Shown here in pieces: positions 15,859 through 24,795 of a stretch of DNA of 64,000 nucleotides. Below the pieces are notes generated by a model. The model made no database searches. It was not told the origin of the DNA and was given only the letters and a program-made list of their open reading frames with translations. How positions within the stretch are numbered: the stretch's first letter is position 1; each line of letters opens with the position of its first letter. A program made the translations under genes and the position numbers. Location of the stretch: contig JALHDI010000014.1 in NCBI GenBank assembly GCA_022839045.1, positions 1 to 64,000 of the forward strand, written 5' to 3'. Source of the stretch: Sporomusaceae bacterium (GTDB lineage Bacteria; Bacillota_C; Negativicutes; Sporomusales_B; UBA7701).

Positions 15859-16998
15859 CTAACCGCCGGCGGCGATGTCCGCCACCGCGGCCAGGGCGGC
15901 GGCGATTTCGGCGTCGGTGGTGAAGCACCCGGGGCTGAAACGGATGGTGCCGGTCTTTAAAGTGCCGATGGTCTGGTGGGCCCAGGGGGCGCAGTGCAAG
16001 CCTCCCCGGCAGGCGATGCCGTATTCGCGGTCGAGGCGGTGGGCGATCTCGCCGCTGTCCCGCTCCTCGATGATGAAGGAGACGACGGCGGCGCGCGGCA
16101 CGCCGGGCGGCGGGCCGCAGACGGCGACGCGGGGGATGTTCGCCAGCCCGGCGAGCAGTTCGCCGGTGAGGCGGCTTTCGGCGGCGCGGATGTTTTCCCG
16201 TCCGCGCTTGCTTATATACCTGATGCCGGCGAGCAGGCCGGCGATGCCCGGCGTGTTAGGCGTGCCGCTCTCGAGCCTGTCGGGGTAGAAGAGCGGCTGG
16301 CGGTCTGATTCGGACAGGCTGCCGGTACCGCCGTGCCGAAACGGTTCGACCATGATGCCTTCACGTACATAGAGGCCGCCGGTCCCCTGCGGCCCGAGGA
16401 GGCTTTTGTGGCCGCTGAAGGCCATGATGTCGATCCCCATGGCGGCGACGTCAATCGGTTCGGCGCCGGCGGTTTGGGCGGCGTCGACGATGAGGAGCGC
16501 GCCGGCGGTTCGCGCCATTCGGCCGATTTCGGCCAGCGGCATGATGGCGCCGGTGACGTTGGAGGCGTGGGTGACGACAACCGCTTTGGCGCCGTTAGTC
16601 AGAGCGGCGCACAGGCTGTCCAGGGGCAGGTTGCCGGTACGGTCGCAACCGACGATCTCCAGGCGCAAGCCGCGATTTTCCAGGGCTCTGAGCGGCCGGG
16701 CCACGGCGTTGTGCTCCATGGAGGTGGTTACGACCTTGTCCCCCGGGGCCAGCAGGCCGAACAGGGCGGTGTTGATGGCATCGGTGGCGCTGGCGGTGAA
16801 AGCGATGGTGCTGGAGTTTTCGGCGCCGAACAGGGCGGCCAGTTCTTCGCGGGCCGCAAACAGTATCCTGTCCGCCTCCCGGCTGAGCCCGTGCCCGCCC
16901 CTACCCGGGCTGGCGGCCCGGCGCAGACAGGCGCCAACGGCCCTGGGGACCGCGGCCGGTTTGGGCCAGCTGGTGGCGGCGTTGTCAAGGTAGATCAC
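15859..16998 (-). CDS. cysteine desulfurase family protein (class V aminotransferase)
   Basis: 379 residues, PLP enzyme that takes sulfur from cysteine. Visible: YLDNAATSWPKP at the N-terminus, PLP lysine in FSGHKSLLGPQGTGG near residue 197, and the persulfide-forming Cys near residue 337 in RGGLHCAPWAHQ. GTG start at 16998 with GGGGTG upstream. It lies 12 bases after hydF, so it may supply sulfur for HydF's cluster or the H-cluster. It resembles a Clostridia-type family distinct from IscS/NifS housekeeping enzymes. Confidence 0.88.
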   Translation of the reverse strand: MIYLDNAATSWPKPAAVPRAVGACLRRAASPGRGGHGLSREADRILFAAREELAALFGAENSSTIAFTASATDAINTALFGLLAPGDKVVTTSMEHNAVARPLRALENRGLRLEIVGCDRTGNLPLDSLCAALTNGAKAVVVTHASNVTGAIMPLAEIGRMARTAGALLIVDAAQTAGAEPIDVAAMGIDIMAFSGHKSLLGPQGTGGLYVREGIMVEPFRHGGTGSLSESDRQPLFYPDRLESGTPNTPGIAGLLAGIRYISKRGRENIRAAESRLTGELLAGLANIPRVAVCGPPPGVPRAAVVSFIIEERDSGEIAHRLDREYGIACRGGLHCAPWAHQTIGTLKTGTIRFSPGCFTTDAEIAAALAAVADIAAGG

Positions 16999-17010
16999 GC
17001 GATCACCCCA

Positions 17011-18234
17011 TCAGTCGTCGAGAATGAGCCGGGCGGCGGGGAAAGGGGCCAGCGCCCGGGGCAGGATGCCGTGGACATGGGCGATGAGGACGCCGTAGTT
17101 GACGATCGGCACGCCGCTTTCGCGCGCCACCGACAACCGGTGGAGCATCTCCCTCCGGTTGAGCATGCAGGCGCCGCAATGGACGATGAGGCTGAAGGAG
17201 GCAAGGTCGCGGGGGAAGTCGCCGCCGGACACCCACTCGAAGGCGAGCTCGCCCCCGGCCGCCTGGCGCAGCCAGCGGGGAATCTTCACCCGGCCGATGT
17301 CGTCGGCCTGGCGGTGGTGGGTGCAACCCTCGGCGATGAGGACCTTATCGCCGGGCTTTAGGCTGTCGATGGCCTTGGCGCCGGCCACGAGGGTCTCAAG
17401 ATCGCCCTTGTAGCGGGCGAAGAGGATGGAAAAGGAGGTCAGCCAGACGTCGTCGGGGGTGTCGGCCGCCGCCTTGAGGAATTCCTGGGAGTCGGTGACG
17501 ACGATGCGCGGCTTGTGGCGCAGGCCGGCGAGGGCCTCGCGCAGTTCCCTTTCTTTGACGACGACGCTGTAGGCGTCATGGTCGAGGATGTCGCGGATGG
17601 TCTGCACCTGGGGGAGGATAAGCCGGCCCTTGGGGGCGGCCAGGTCGATGGGGACGACGAGGACGGCGGTGTCGCCCGGATTCAGCAGATCGCCGATGAC
17701 CGGCGGGCCTTCCCAGTTGTCGGGGGCTTGCTTGATGATGGTCCGTTTAAGCTCTTCGATCCCCTGCCCAGTTTTGGCGCTGACGGCGAGGACGGATTCG
17801 CCGAGTTCCGCGCCCCACGCGGCCACTGCGGCCGGATCGTTAGGCCCGAGGTCGCTCTTGGCGGCGACGGCGACGATGGGGATGCCGCGTTTCCTGATGT
17901 CGGCGGCGAGTTCGCGCTCGTAATCGGTGACGCCGGCCTCAGGCTCAATCACCAATACGGCGAGGTCGGTCTTGTTGAGTACCTGACGGGTGCGCTCGAC
18001 GCGCAGCGCCCCAAGGTCACCCACGTCGTCAATGCCGGCGGTGTCGATGATGACCACCGGCCCGAGGGGAAGGATCTCCATCGCTTTGTAGACCGGGTCT
18101 GTCGTCGTACCGGGCACGTCGGAGACCAGGGCGATGTCCTGGTTGGTCAGGGCGTTGATGAGGCTCGATTTGCCGGCGTTGCGCCGGCCGAAGATGGCGA
18201 TGTGGAGGCGCGCCCCCCGCGGAGTGTCTTGCAT
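17011..18234 (-). CDS. hydF: HydF, [FeFe]-hydrogenase maturation GTPase
   Basis: 407 residues. HydF is the scaffold that assembles the 2Fe subcluster and transfers it to HydA. N-terminal GTPase: GRRNAGKSS (residues 16-24), DVPGTTTDP, DTAG and AKSD. A dimerisation domain follows, and the C-terminal cluster domain has the conserved His/Cys set CTHHRQ near residue 304 and HCGACM near 351. ATG 18234 has AAGGAG upstream. The partners hydE, hydG and the hydrogenase are not in the window. Confidence 0.95.
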   Translation of the reverse strand: MQDTPRGARLHIAIFGRRNAGKSSLINALTNQDIALVSDVPGTTTDPVYKAMEILPLGPVVIIDTAGIDDVGDLGALRVERTRQVLNKTDLAVLVIEPEAGVTDYERELAADIRKRGIPIVAVAAKSDLGPNDPAAVAAWGAELGESVLAVSAKTGQGIEELKRTIIKQAPDNWEGPPVIGDLLNPGDTAVLVVPIDLAAPKGRLILPQVQTIRDILDHDAYSVVVKERELREALAGLRHKPRIVVTDSQEFLKAAADTPDDVWLTSFSILFARYKGDLETLVAGAKAIDSLKPGDKVLIAEGCTHHRQADDIGRVKIPRWLRQAAGGELAFEWVSGGDFPRDLASFSLIVHCGACMLNRREMLHRLSVARESGVPIVNYGVLIAHVHGILPRALAPFPAARLILDD

Positions 18235-18282
18235 GGTATCTTCTCCTTATTATTGCTGGTTGCCGCCAGTTTATCCCAACTG

Positions 18283-19680
18283 CTATTTCCCGGGTTTGCC
18301 GCCGGCGATTCCCGGGCGGGTGAGGGCGCCGGGCTCGAAAATAGCGTCCATGGCCTCGTCGGTCAGCAACCCCTCTTCCCTGACGATGTCGCGGACCGAC
18401 CGGCCGCACACGAAGGCCTCGCGGGCCACTCGGGTGGCCCGGTCGTAGCCGATGTGGGGCACGAGAGCGGTAACCGCGATCAGGCTGGCGTCAAGCAGTT
18501 CCCGGCAGCGTTCGGACCTAGCGGCGATGCCCTTTACGCACAGTTCGCCGAACATGGCCATGCAGTTGGTCAGGAGCTCCATGGCGCCCAGCAGGTGGTG
18601 GGCGATAAGGGGCAGGAAGGCGTTCAGTTCGAGTTGCCCCGACTGGGCGGCCATGGTGATGGCCAGGTCGGAGGCGATGACGTGAAAGGCCGCCTGGTTG
18701 ACGGCCTCGGCGATAACCGGATTGACTTTGCCCGGCATGAAGGAGGAGCCGGCCTGGCGCTCGGGGAGGGCGATTTCTCCCAGTCCGGCGCGTGGCCCCG
18801 ACGACAGCAGCCGGAGGTCGTGGGCGATCTTGCCGAGGTTGACGGCCAGGGTTTTAACCAGGCCGGAGGCTTCGACGAAAACGTCGGCGTTCTGGGTGAC
18901 GTCGACCATATTCTCGGCTCGCGCCAGCCCGATCCTGGCATACTGGCGGACCCGCTCGTTGACGGCGTGGATGTATTTCGGCGGCGCGTTGAGGCCGGTG
19001 CCGACGGCGGTGCCGCCGAGGTTGGTCTGGCGGAGGCGTTCTTCGACCTTATAGAGGCGCCAGCGATCGCGGGCGATCGCCTGCGCCCAGGCACCGAACT
19101 CTTGGCCGAGCATAATCGGCAGGGCGTCCTGCAGCTGGGTGCGGCCGACCTTGATGACGCCGGCGAATTCGGCCTCTTTGGCCTGCAGGTCGGCCTGGAG
19201 GGCGGCGCACGCCTCGCTCAGTGGCTGGAGCAGCCAGACGGCGGCGATCCTGAGCGCGGTGGGGTATACATCGTTGGTCGACTGATGGAGGTTGACGTGA
19301 TCGAGCGGGTGGACCGGGCCGGTCTTGGGGCCGGCGAGGAGTTCGTTGGCGCGGCAAGCCAGCACTTCGTTGACGTTCATGTTGGTGGAAGTGCCGGCCC
19401 CGCCCTGGAGGGCGTCGACGACGAACTGGTCGCGCCACTGGCCGTCGATAACCTCGTCGGCCGCCCGGACGATCGCCCGGGCGATGTCGGCCGTCAGATA
19501 ACCCTGCTCGCCGTTGACTTCGGCGGCGGCTTTCTTGATGAGGGCGATGGCGGCGATCAGGCGCGGGTGGACCCGATAGCCGGAAAGCGGGAAATTCTCC
19601 ACCGCCCGCAGGGTGTGGACCCCATAATACGCCTCGTCAGGCAGGTCGCGCTCGCCGAGCAGGTCCTTGTCACGACGCAT
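18283..19680 (-). CDS. aspA: aspartate ammonia-lyase
   Basis: 465 residues, aspartase/fumarase superfamily: aspartate to fumarate plus ammonia. Signature GSSFMPGKVNP near residue 310 (the catalytic Ser loop). GGAGTSTNMNVNEV and HVNLHQSTNDVYPTA are typical. Fumarase class II is the alternative, but placement beside hydF favours the aspartase group found in hyd maturation operons of anaerobic Firmicutes. ATG 19680 with TGAGGTG upstream. A parS site lies 27 bases upstream of the start. Confidence 0.85.
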   Translation of the reverse strand: MRRDKDLLGERDLPDEAYYGVHTLRAVENFPLSGYRVHPRLIAAIALIKKAAAEVNGEQGYLTADIARAIVRAADEVIDGQWRDQFVVDALQGGAGTSTNMNVNEVLACRANELLAGPKTGPVHPLDHVNLHQSTNDVYPTALRIAAVWLLQPLSEACAALQADLQAKEAEFAGVIKVGRTQLQDALPIMLGQEFGAWAQAIARDRWRLYKVEERLRQTNLGGTAVGTGLNAPPKYIHAVNERVRQYARIGLARAENMVDVTQNADVFVEASGLVKTLAVNLGKIAHDLRLLSSGPRAGLGEIALPERQAGSSFMPGKVNPVIAEAVNQAAFHVIASDLAITMAAQSGQLELNAFLPLIAHHLLGAMELLTNCMAMFGELCVKGIAARSERCRELLDASLIAVTALVPHIGYDRATRVAREAFVCGRSVRDIVREEGLLTDEAMDAIFEPGALTRPGIAGGKPGK

Positions 19681-19706
19681 GTCGCTCTCACCTCAGTCCA
19701 CAGCAA

Positions 19707-19722
19707 TGTTTCACGTGAAACA
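19707..19722. other. parS: parS site between parB and aspA
   Basis: TGTTTCACGTGAAACA, a perfect 16-bp palindrome matching the ParB/Spo0J binding consensus TGTTNCACGTGAAACA. Confidence 0.95.
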
Positions 19723-19723
19723 G

Positions 19724-20605
19724 TTATACCACCAGCGGGCCGCGGGTCTTGGTCGCGGCGGCATATTCCTGTACGGTCAGCGCCTCGATAATCCGTTCGA
19801 GGTCGTCGGCCGAGTAAAACTCGATCTCGATCTTGCTGCGCATCTTGCCCGGTTTAATCTTCACCTGGGTGCCGAGGGCCATCTTTAAGCGTTCCTCGGC
19901 CTCAGCCAGGAAAAGCTCGCGGGTTTCCTGCCTCTTGGCTTTCGGCGGCCGCGGCGACTTGAGCAGGCGGCGGACGAGCTCTTCAGCATCGCGGGCCGAA
20001 AGCTCGCCCTCGATGATACTGTCGGCCGCTTCCTCTTGGAGTTCGGCGTTCTCCAGGGCGAGCAGGGGACGGACTTGACCCGTCGTCAATGTTCCACGTG
20101 AAACATGTTCCTGGACGGCCGGGGCGAGATTGAGCAGACGGACGGTGTTGGCGATCAGGGGGCGGCTGCGGCCGATTTTGCGGGCAACCTCCTCCTGGGT
20201 GAGGCCGAACTCTTCCATCAGTCGCTTATAGGCGAGAGCTTCCTCGATCGGGTTGAGGTTTTCGCGCTGGAGGTTCTCGATCAGGGCGATTTCGGTCATC
20301 TCTCCGTCGGTGTATTCCCTTACGACAGCGGGGATAACCTCGAGGCCGACCATCTGGGCGGCCCGCCAGCGGCGCTCGCCGGCGACCAGCTCGTAACCGG
20401 TCGGCGTTTTGCGGACAAGGATGGGCTGAATGACGCCATGCTGTTTAATGGATTGGGCGAGCTCGGTCAACGCGTCCTGATCGAACACCCGCCGCGGTTG
20501 AAACTTGTTGGGGACGATCGCTTTGACGGCGATCTCATCGCGCGGCTCGTCCTCGCCGGGAGTAAAAAAGGCGCCCAAGCCGCGCCCTAAACCTCGTTTA
20601 GTCAT
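19724..20605 (-). CDS. parB: ParB/Spo0J chromosome partition protein
   Basis: 293 residues. The CTP-dependent DNA clamp that loads at parS and spreads. The N-terminus carries KRGLGRGLGAFF (ParA-stimulating). The ParB domain has the CTPase motifs GYELVAGERRWRAA and ENLQRENLNPIEEA; the HTH is GLTQEEVARKIGRSRPLIANTVRL (here cited as TQEEVARKIGRSRPLIAN); the C-terminus dimerises. Start ATG 20605 with GAGGTG 8 bases upstream, overlapping the soj end by 8 bases. The gene itself contains a parS site at 20090-20105. Confidence 0.96.
   Translation of the reverse strand: MTKRGLGRGLGAFFTPGEDEPRDEIAVKAIVPNKFQPRRVFDQDALTELAQSIKQHGVIQPILVRKTPTGYELVAGERRWRAAQMVGLEVIPAVVREYTDGEMTEIALIENLQRENLNPIEEALAYKRLMEEFGLTQEEVARKIGRSRPLIANTVRLLNLAPAVQEHVSRGTLTTGQVRPLLALENAELQEEAADSIIEGELSARDAEELVRRLLKSPRPPKAKRQETRELFLAEAEERLKMALGTQVKIKPGKMRSKIEIEFYSADDLERIIEALTVQEYAAATKTRGPLVV
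20090..20105. other. parS: parS site inside parB
   Basis: TGTTCCACGTGAAACA, 16 bp, matching the consensus with C at the variable base. Spo0J genes commonly contain parS. Confidence 0.95.
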
Positions 20606-21359
20606 CGCCAATCACCTCTTTCGCCAGATCGAAGTATACTTCCGCCCCTTTTGATTTGGGGTCGTATCTGATGACCGGCTGACCGTGGCTCGGCGCCTCG
20701 CTCAGCCGCACGTTGCGGGGAATTATGGTTTGATAGACTTTATGGCGCAGATGGCTCTTGACCTCGTCGACTACCTGGATGGACAGGTTGGTGCGGGCGT
20801 CGAACATCGTCAGCACGACCCCTTCGAGGGTGAGGCCGGGGTTGAGGTTTTTCTGGACGAGGGAAATAGTATTCATCAGTTGCGTCAGCCCCTCGAGGGC
20901 GTAGAACTCGCACTGGATGGGGATGATGACCGAGTTGGCGGCCGTCAGGGCGTTGATGGTCAACAGGCCTAAAGACGGCGGGCAGTCGATGATGACGTAG
21001 TCGTAGCTGTACTTCGCCTTGTCGAGCGCTTTTTTCAGGCGCGTCTCCCGCGACAACACCGAAACGAGCTCGATCTCGGCGCCGGCCAACTGGATGGTGG
21101 CGGGGAGGAGGGAGAGGCCGGAAACCTGGGTAGGCTGGATTACCGATTCCACCGGGATGTCGTTAACGAGGGCGTCGTAGGCGCACCGCTTGATGGCGGC
21201 TTTGTTGAATCCCAGGCCGCTGGTGGAGTTACCCTGGGGATCGCTGTCGACAAGCAGCACTTTCTTGCCAAGCTCAGCCAGACAGGCGCTCAGGTTAACG
21301 GCGGTCGTCGTTTTGCCCACGCCGCCTTTTTGGTTGGCTATGGCAATCACTTTTACCAC
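20598..21359 (-). CDS. parA: ParA/Soj ATPase
   Basis: 253 residues, as in Bacillus Soj. Deviant Walker A QKGGVGKTTT near residues 10-19, DSDPQGN, and VIIDCPPSLG (Walker B region). Works with ParB in origin segregation and regulates DnaA. The start chosen is GTG 21359 (MVKVIAIANQ) with GAGGTG 7 bases upstream; an upstream GTG would add three residues. Confidence 0.95.
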   Translation of the reverse strand: MVKVIAIANQKGGVGKTTTAVNLSACLAELGKKVLLVDSDPQGNSTSGLGFNKAAIKRCAYDALVNDIPVESVIQPTQVSGLSLLPATIQLAGAEIELVSVLSRETRLKKALDKAKYSYDYVIIDCPPSLGLLTINALTAANSVIIPIQCEFYALEGLTQLMNTISLVQKNLNPGLTLEGVVLTMFDARTNLSIQVVDEVKSHLRHKVYQTIIPRNVRLSEAPSHGQPVIRYDPKSKGAEVYFDLAKEVIGDD

Positions 21360-21495
21360 GATCTTCACCTCAAAAGTTTATGAAAGTCAGGATTATCTCA
21401 TTCAACAATTTAATGGTAATTTCCTGCCGCTTCCCGGGGAGAATATTTTTGCCGCTGCCAAAATACGACATGCAAATTAACATAAAGCGGAAGTC

Positions 21496-21524
21496 TTGAC
21501 AGATATTTTGGGGTAGGCTATGAT
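21496..21524 (+). promoter_or_regulatory. sigma-A promoter of the metH operon
   Basis: TTGACA (21496-21501), 17 bases, TATGAT (21519-21524). It places the transcript start just ahead of the SAM riboswitch. From 21369 to 21495, upstream of soj, I see nothing else I can name. Confidence 0.85.
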
Positions 21525-21545
21525 TAGCATTAACGCTATATTATG

Positions 21546-21645
21546 CTCTTATCGCGAGCGGCTGAGGGACTGGCCCGATGACGCCCGGCAACCGGCCTTG
21601 TGCAGTGGTGCCAAATCCAGCGGGGGTGACCCCGGCAGATGAGAG
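21546..21645 (+). promoter_or_regulatory. SAM-I riboswitch (S-box)
   Basis: P1 CTCTTATC pairs with GATGAGAG (21638-21645). Inside are the conserved S-box blocks GAGCGGCTGAGGGAC, TGGCCCGATGA-GCCCGGCAACC, and GGTGCCAAATCC-GC. The order and spacing match the class. SAM would favour the following terminator and shut down methionine synthesis. Confidence 0.95.
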
Positions 21646-21659
21646 GACGGACTATTCGG

Positions 21660-21685
21660 CCTCCTTTCTGCGGAAAGGGGGTTTT
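21660..21685 (+). terminator. SAM riboswitch expression-platform terminator
   Basis: CCTCCTTTC / GAAAGGGGG hairpin (G-U pairs included) followed by TTTT, ending just before the first gene. Confidence 0.75.
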
Positions 21686-21702
21686 CGCTTATGGGAGGCT
21701 TA

Positions 21703-22386
21703 ATGCAGACGTACAACCCGCCGCTGACGAAAATTGATAAAGAGGAAGCCCGTCGCTACGCCGGACTAAAAGGCGCGGCCGACTTTCCGGAGCGGCTCCT
21801 CGATACCGCCTGTGGCGAAGCGCTGCTTCTCGCCCGGCCGCGCGCGGTGTGGAACATCTACCCTTACGATCCGGCGACAGGCACAATCGCCGCGCCGGCG
21901 CCGCTGCGCCTCGCCGGTGGCAAGATCCGCGGCCACCTGGCCGGGGCGGGGGAGGCGGCGGTGCTGGCGGTCACGATCGGTCCGGCACTGGAAGAAGAGG
22001 TATCGCACCTCTTCGCCGCCGGGGAATACACCGCCGGCTTGCTGCTTGACGCCGCCGGAACGGCGGCGGTGGAGCAGGCGGCCGACACCGCTAACGCCTA
22101 TATCGCCGACCATGCCGCCCGACGGGGGTTGGTGGCGAAGAGCCGCTTCAGCCCCGGCTACGGCGACTGGGATATAACCGACCAGCCGGCCGTGGTGGCG
22201 CTGGCGGACGGCGGGCATATCGCCCTGACGGTCACGCCCAGTTGCATGCTGGTGCCGCGCAAATCGGTGACCGCGGTGATCGGTCTCGCCCCGGCTGGGG
22301 AGCGGAGAGGGGATTCATGCGATAGGCGTGGTTGCGCCGGCTGTTCGCAAAAAGACTGTATTGCCAGAAGGGAGTTGTCGCTATGA
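21703..22386 (+). CDS. MetH reactivation-domain protein
   Basis: 227 residues. Resembles the stand-alone vitamin B12-dependent methionine synthase activation domain, which binds SAM and re-methylates inactive cob(II)alamin. Visible features: RYAGLKG opening, LAVTIGPALEEEVSHLF, KSRFSPGYGDWDI (family core SPGYGD) and TPSCMLVPRKSVTAVIGL. It ends in a Cys-rich tail (SCDRRGCAGCSQKDC) that may bind metal. The second ATG (21703) is preferred because GGGAGG lies just before it; an ATG at 21691 is possible. Its stop overlaps the metH start (ATGA). It supplies the domain missing from the short MetH. Confidence 0.85.
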   Translation: MQTYNPPLTKIDKEEARRYAGLKGAADFPERLLDTACGEALLLARPRAVWNIYPYDPATGTIAAPAPLRLAGGKIRGHLAGAGEAAVLAVTIGPALEEEVSHLFAAGEYTAGLLLDAAGTAAVEQAADTANAYIADHAARRGLVAKSRFSPGYGDWDITDQPAVVALADGGHIALTVTPSCMLVPRKSVTAVIGLAPAGERRGDSCDRRGCAGCSQKDCIARRELSL

Positions 22387-24752
22387 TTTACGTATTTGAC
22401 GGCGCGATGGGCACGATGCTGCAGCAGGCGGGGCTGGCCCCCGGTTATTGCCCGGAGCTTTGGAACGTGGAAAATCCGGCGGCGGTGACAGCCATCCACC
22501 GCCGGTATGTGGAAAGCGGCGCCGACATCATCGAGACGAACACGTTCGGCGCCAATCGTATCAAGCTCGCCCACTACGGCCTGGAAGGCCGGGTGGCGGA
22601 GCTGAACGCGGCCGCGGTGAAGGCGGCGCGCTCGGCCTGCGGCCCGCAAACCAGAGTCGCCGGCTCGGTGGGCCCGACCGGCAAGTTCATTGCCCCGCTT
22701 GGCGAACTGTCCTTCGACGCCGCCTACGACGTCTTTTACGAGCAGATCAGCGCCCTTGACGCCGTCGGTGTTGACATTATCATCATCGAAACGGTCATCG
22801 ACATCCAGGAGATGCGGACGGCGCTGCTGGCCGCCAAAGCGGCCTCCGGCAAACCGGTCGTCTGCCAGCTGTCGTTCGGCGCCGACGGCCGTACCCTTAC
22901 CGGCACCGATCCGCGGACGGCCGCCGTCGTTCTCGAGGCGATGGGAGCCGACATCATCGGCGCCAACTGCTCGCTCGGCCCCGCCCAGCTTCTGCCGGTG
23001 GTGGCTGAGCTGGCGGCGGCCTGCAGCCTGCCGGTCAGCGTCCAGCCCAACGCCGGCATGCCCGAACTTGTGAACGGACAGACGGTTTTCCCGATGACCC
23101 CGGCCGAAATGGGGGAGTGGACCCCAAAACTGGTCGCGGCCGGCGCCACCTACCTGGGAGGCTGCTGCGGGACCACCCCCGACCACATCAAAGCGGTCAA
23201 GGCTGCCCTCGGCCCGGAAATAAAGCCCGCCCAGCGGACTGCGGACGCGCGCACCGCCCTGACCAGCCGCAGCCAGACCGCCTATCTCGGCGCCGGGCTG
23301 CCGACGGTCATTATCGGCGAGCGCATCAACCCCACCGGCCGCAAGGCGCTGGCCGCCGAGATCCGCGAAGGCAGCTTCGCCGCCGTCAAGCGCGAGGCGC
23401 TGGAGCAGGTCAAGGCCGGCGCTAAGGTGTTGGACGTCAACATGGGCGTGCCGGGCATCGACCAAGCGGCCGTGATGGCCGCGGCGGTTACCGAGCTATC
23501 GGTGCTGGTGGACGTGCCGCTGGCCATCGACACAACCGACGACGCCGCCCTCGAAGCCGGCCTTAAAGCCTTCCCCGGCCGGGCGCTCATAAATTCGGTC
23601 TCGGCCGAGCCCGACCGGCTCGAACAGTTCCTGCCGCTGGCGAAAAAATACGGCGCCGCTGTGCTCTGCCTACCGATAGCCCCCGGCGGCGTGCCGGCCA
23701 CCGCCGACGAACGGGTCAGGATCGCTGGCGACATCGTCGCCGCCGCGTTGGCCGCGGGGTTACGACCCCAAGACCTGCTACTCGACCCGCTGGTGCTGAC
23801 GGTGGCCGCCGACGCTGGCGCCGCTCGGGAAACGCTGGCGACACTGCGCGCATACCGCCGCCGCTTCGGCTTCCCCGCGGTGATGGGGCTCAGCAACGTC
23901 TCATACGGCCTGCCGCGCCGCGACCTCATGAATGCCGCCTTCTGCGCCATGGCCCTCGACGCCGGGCTGGACGCCCCCATCCTCAACCCCTACGACCCTG
24001 CGATGCGCGATGTGCTGAGCGCCACCGCCGCCCTCCTCGGCTACGACCCCCAGGGGCAGCGCTACAGCACCGTCAACGCCGGCGTCACCGCAAGCCCTGC
24101 GGCCGCCGCGCCGGCCCTGCCGGACGACGTCATCGCGGCCGTCAAACAGGCGGTGACCAGCGGCCAAAAAGAGGCCGTAGCGGCGCTGGTGCGCCAGGCG
24201 CTGGCCGAGGGCCACAGCCCGCTGGCCATCACCGACCAGGGCCTGACAGCGGCCATGAACGAGATCGGCGAAGCATTCGGCAAAGGGCGCTGCTTCCTAC
24301 CGCAGGTTATGCTGGCGGCGGAAACGATGCGGACCGCCTTCCTGACGCTGAAAGAGGTGCTGCCGGCCCATCGCGCCGACAGTCTGGGCACGGTGGTGCT
24401 GGCTACTGTCAGAGGCGACATCCACGACCTCGGCAAAAACATCGTCGCCGCGCTGATGGAAAACAACGGCTTCCGGGTCATCGATCTCGGCAAGGACGTA
24501 CCGGCCGAGACGATCGTGGCGGCGGCCGAAAAGGAAAAGGCCGACATAGTCGGCCTGTGCGCCCTGATGACGACGACGATGCCCCAGATCGACATAGCCG
24601 TGGCCGCCCTCAAGGCGGCCGGTGTCCCGGCGCGGACGCTCGTCGGCGGCGCGGTGCTGACGGCGGAGTACGCCGCCCAGGCCGGCGCGGACGCGTATGC
24701 GGGGAATGGGGTGGAGGCGGTGAACATCGCCAAGAGGTTTGTAGGCAAATAG
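22383..24752 (+). CDS. metH: cobalamin-dependent methionine synthase lacking the activation domain
   Basis: 789 residues, against about 1,200 for the full-length enzyme. Homocysteine-binding barrel with zinc cysteines in GANCSLGP (near residue 195) and GGCCGTTPDH (near 260); pterin-binding domain (GERINPTGRK, LDVNMGVPGID); helical cap; and B12 domain with the cobalt-ligating His in DIHDLGKNI near residue 680. The activation domain is absent and is encoded by the gene just upstream. It methylates homocysteine with methyl-tetrahydrofolate. ATG 22383 overlaps the upstream stop. The operon ends at the terminator shared with noc. Confidence 0.94.
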   Translation: MIYVFDGAMGTMLQQAGLAPGYCPELWNVENPAAVTAIHRRYVESGADIIETNTFGANRIKLAHYGLEGRVAELNAAAVKAARSACGPQTRVAGSVGPTGKFIAPLGELSFDAAYDVFYEQISALDAVGVDIIIIETVIDIQEMRTALLAAKAASGKPVVCQLSFGADGRTLTGTDPRTAAVVLEAMGADIIGANCSLGPAQLLPVVAELAAACSLPVSVQPNAGMPELVNGQTVFPMTPAEMGEWTPKLVAAGATYLGGCCGTTPDHIKAVKAALGPEIKPAQRTADARTALTSRSQTAYLGAGLPTVIIGERINPTGRKALAAEIREGSFAAVKREALEQVKAGAKVLDVNMGVPGIDQAAVMAAAVTELSVLVDVPLAIDTTDDAALEAGLKAFPGRALINSVSAEPDRLEQFLPLAKKYGAAVLCLPIAPGGVPATADERVRIAGDIVAAALAAGLRPQDLLLDPLVLTVAADAGAARETLATLRAYRRRFGFPAVMGLSNVSYGLPRRDLMNAAFCAMALDAGLDAPILNPYDPAMRDVLSATAALLGYDPQGQRYSTVNAGVTASPAAAAPALPDDVIAAVKQAVTSGQKEAVAALVRQALAEGHSPLAITDQGLTAAMNEIGEAFGKGRCFLPQVMLAAETMRTAFLTLKEVLPAHRADSLGTVVLATVRGDIHDLGKNIVAALMENNGFRVIDLGKDVPAETIVAAAEKEKADIVGLCALMTTTMPQIDIAVAALKAAGVPARTLVGGAVLTAEYAAQAGADAYAGNGVEAVNIAKRFVGK

Positions 24753-24764
24753 GGCAATGGGACG

Positions 24765-24795
24765 AAAACGCCTGCCTTTCGGCAGGCGTTTATTA
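24765..24795. terminator. bidirectional terminator between metH and noc
   Basis: AACGCCTGCC-TTTC-GGCAGGCGTT with A-run before and TTATTATTTT after, so it works in both directions. It reaches into the noc stop codon. Confidence 0.9.

Noticed and set aside
18283..18296. Second Noc-binding site (ATTTCCCGGGTTTG)
   Set aside because: Only the left ten bases match; the palindrome is broken.
17515..19791. 758-codon plus-strand open frame over hydF and aspA
   Set aside because: Covers two confident minus-strand genes in the reverse frame; no family match and no ribosome-binding site.
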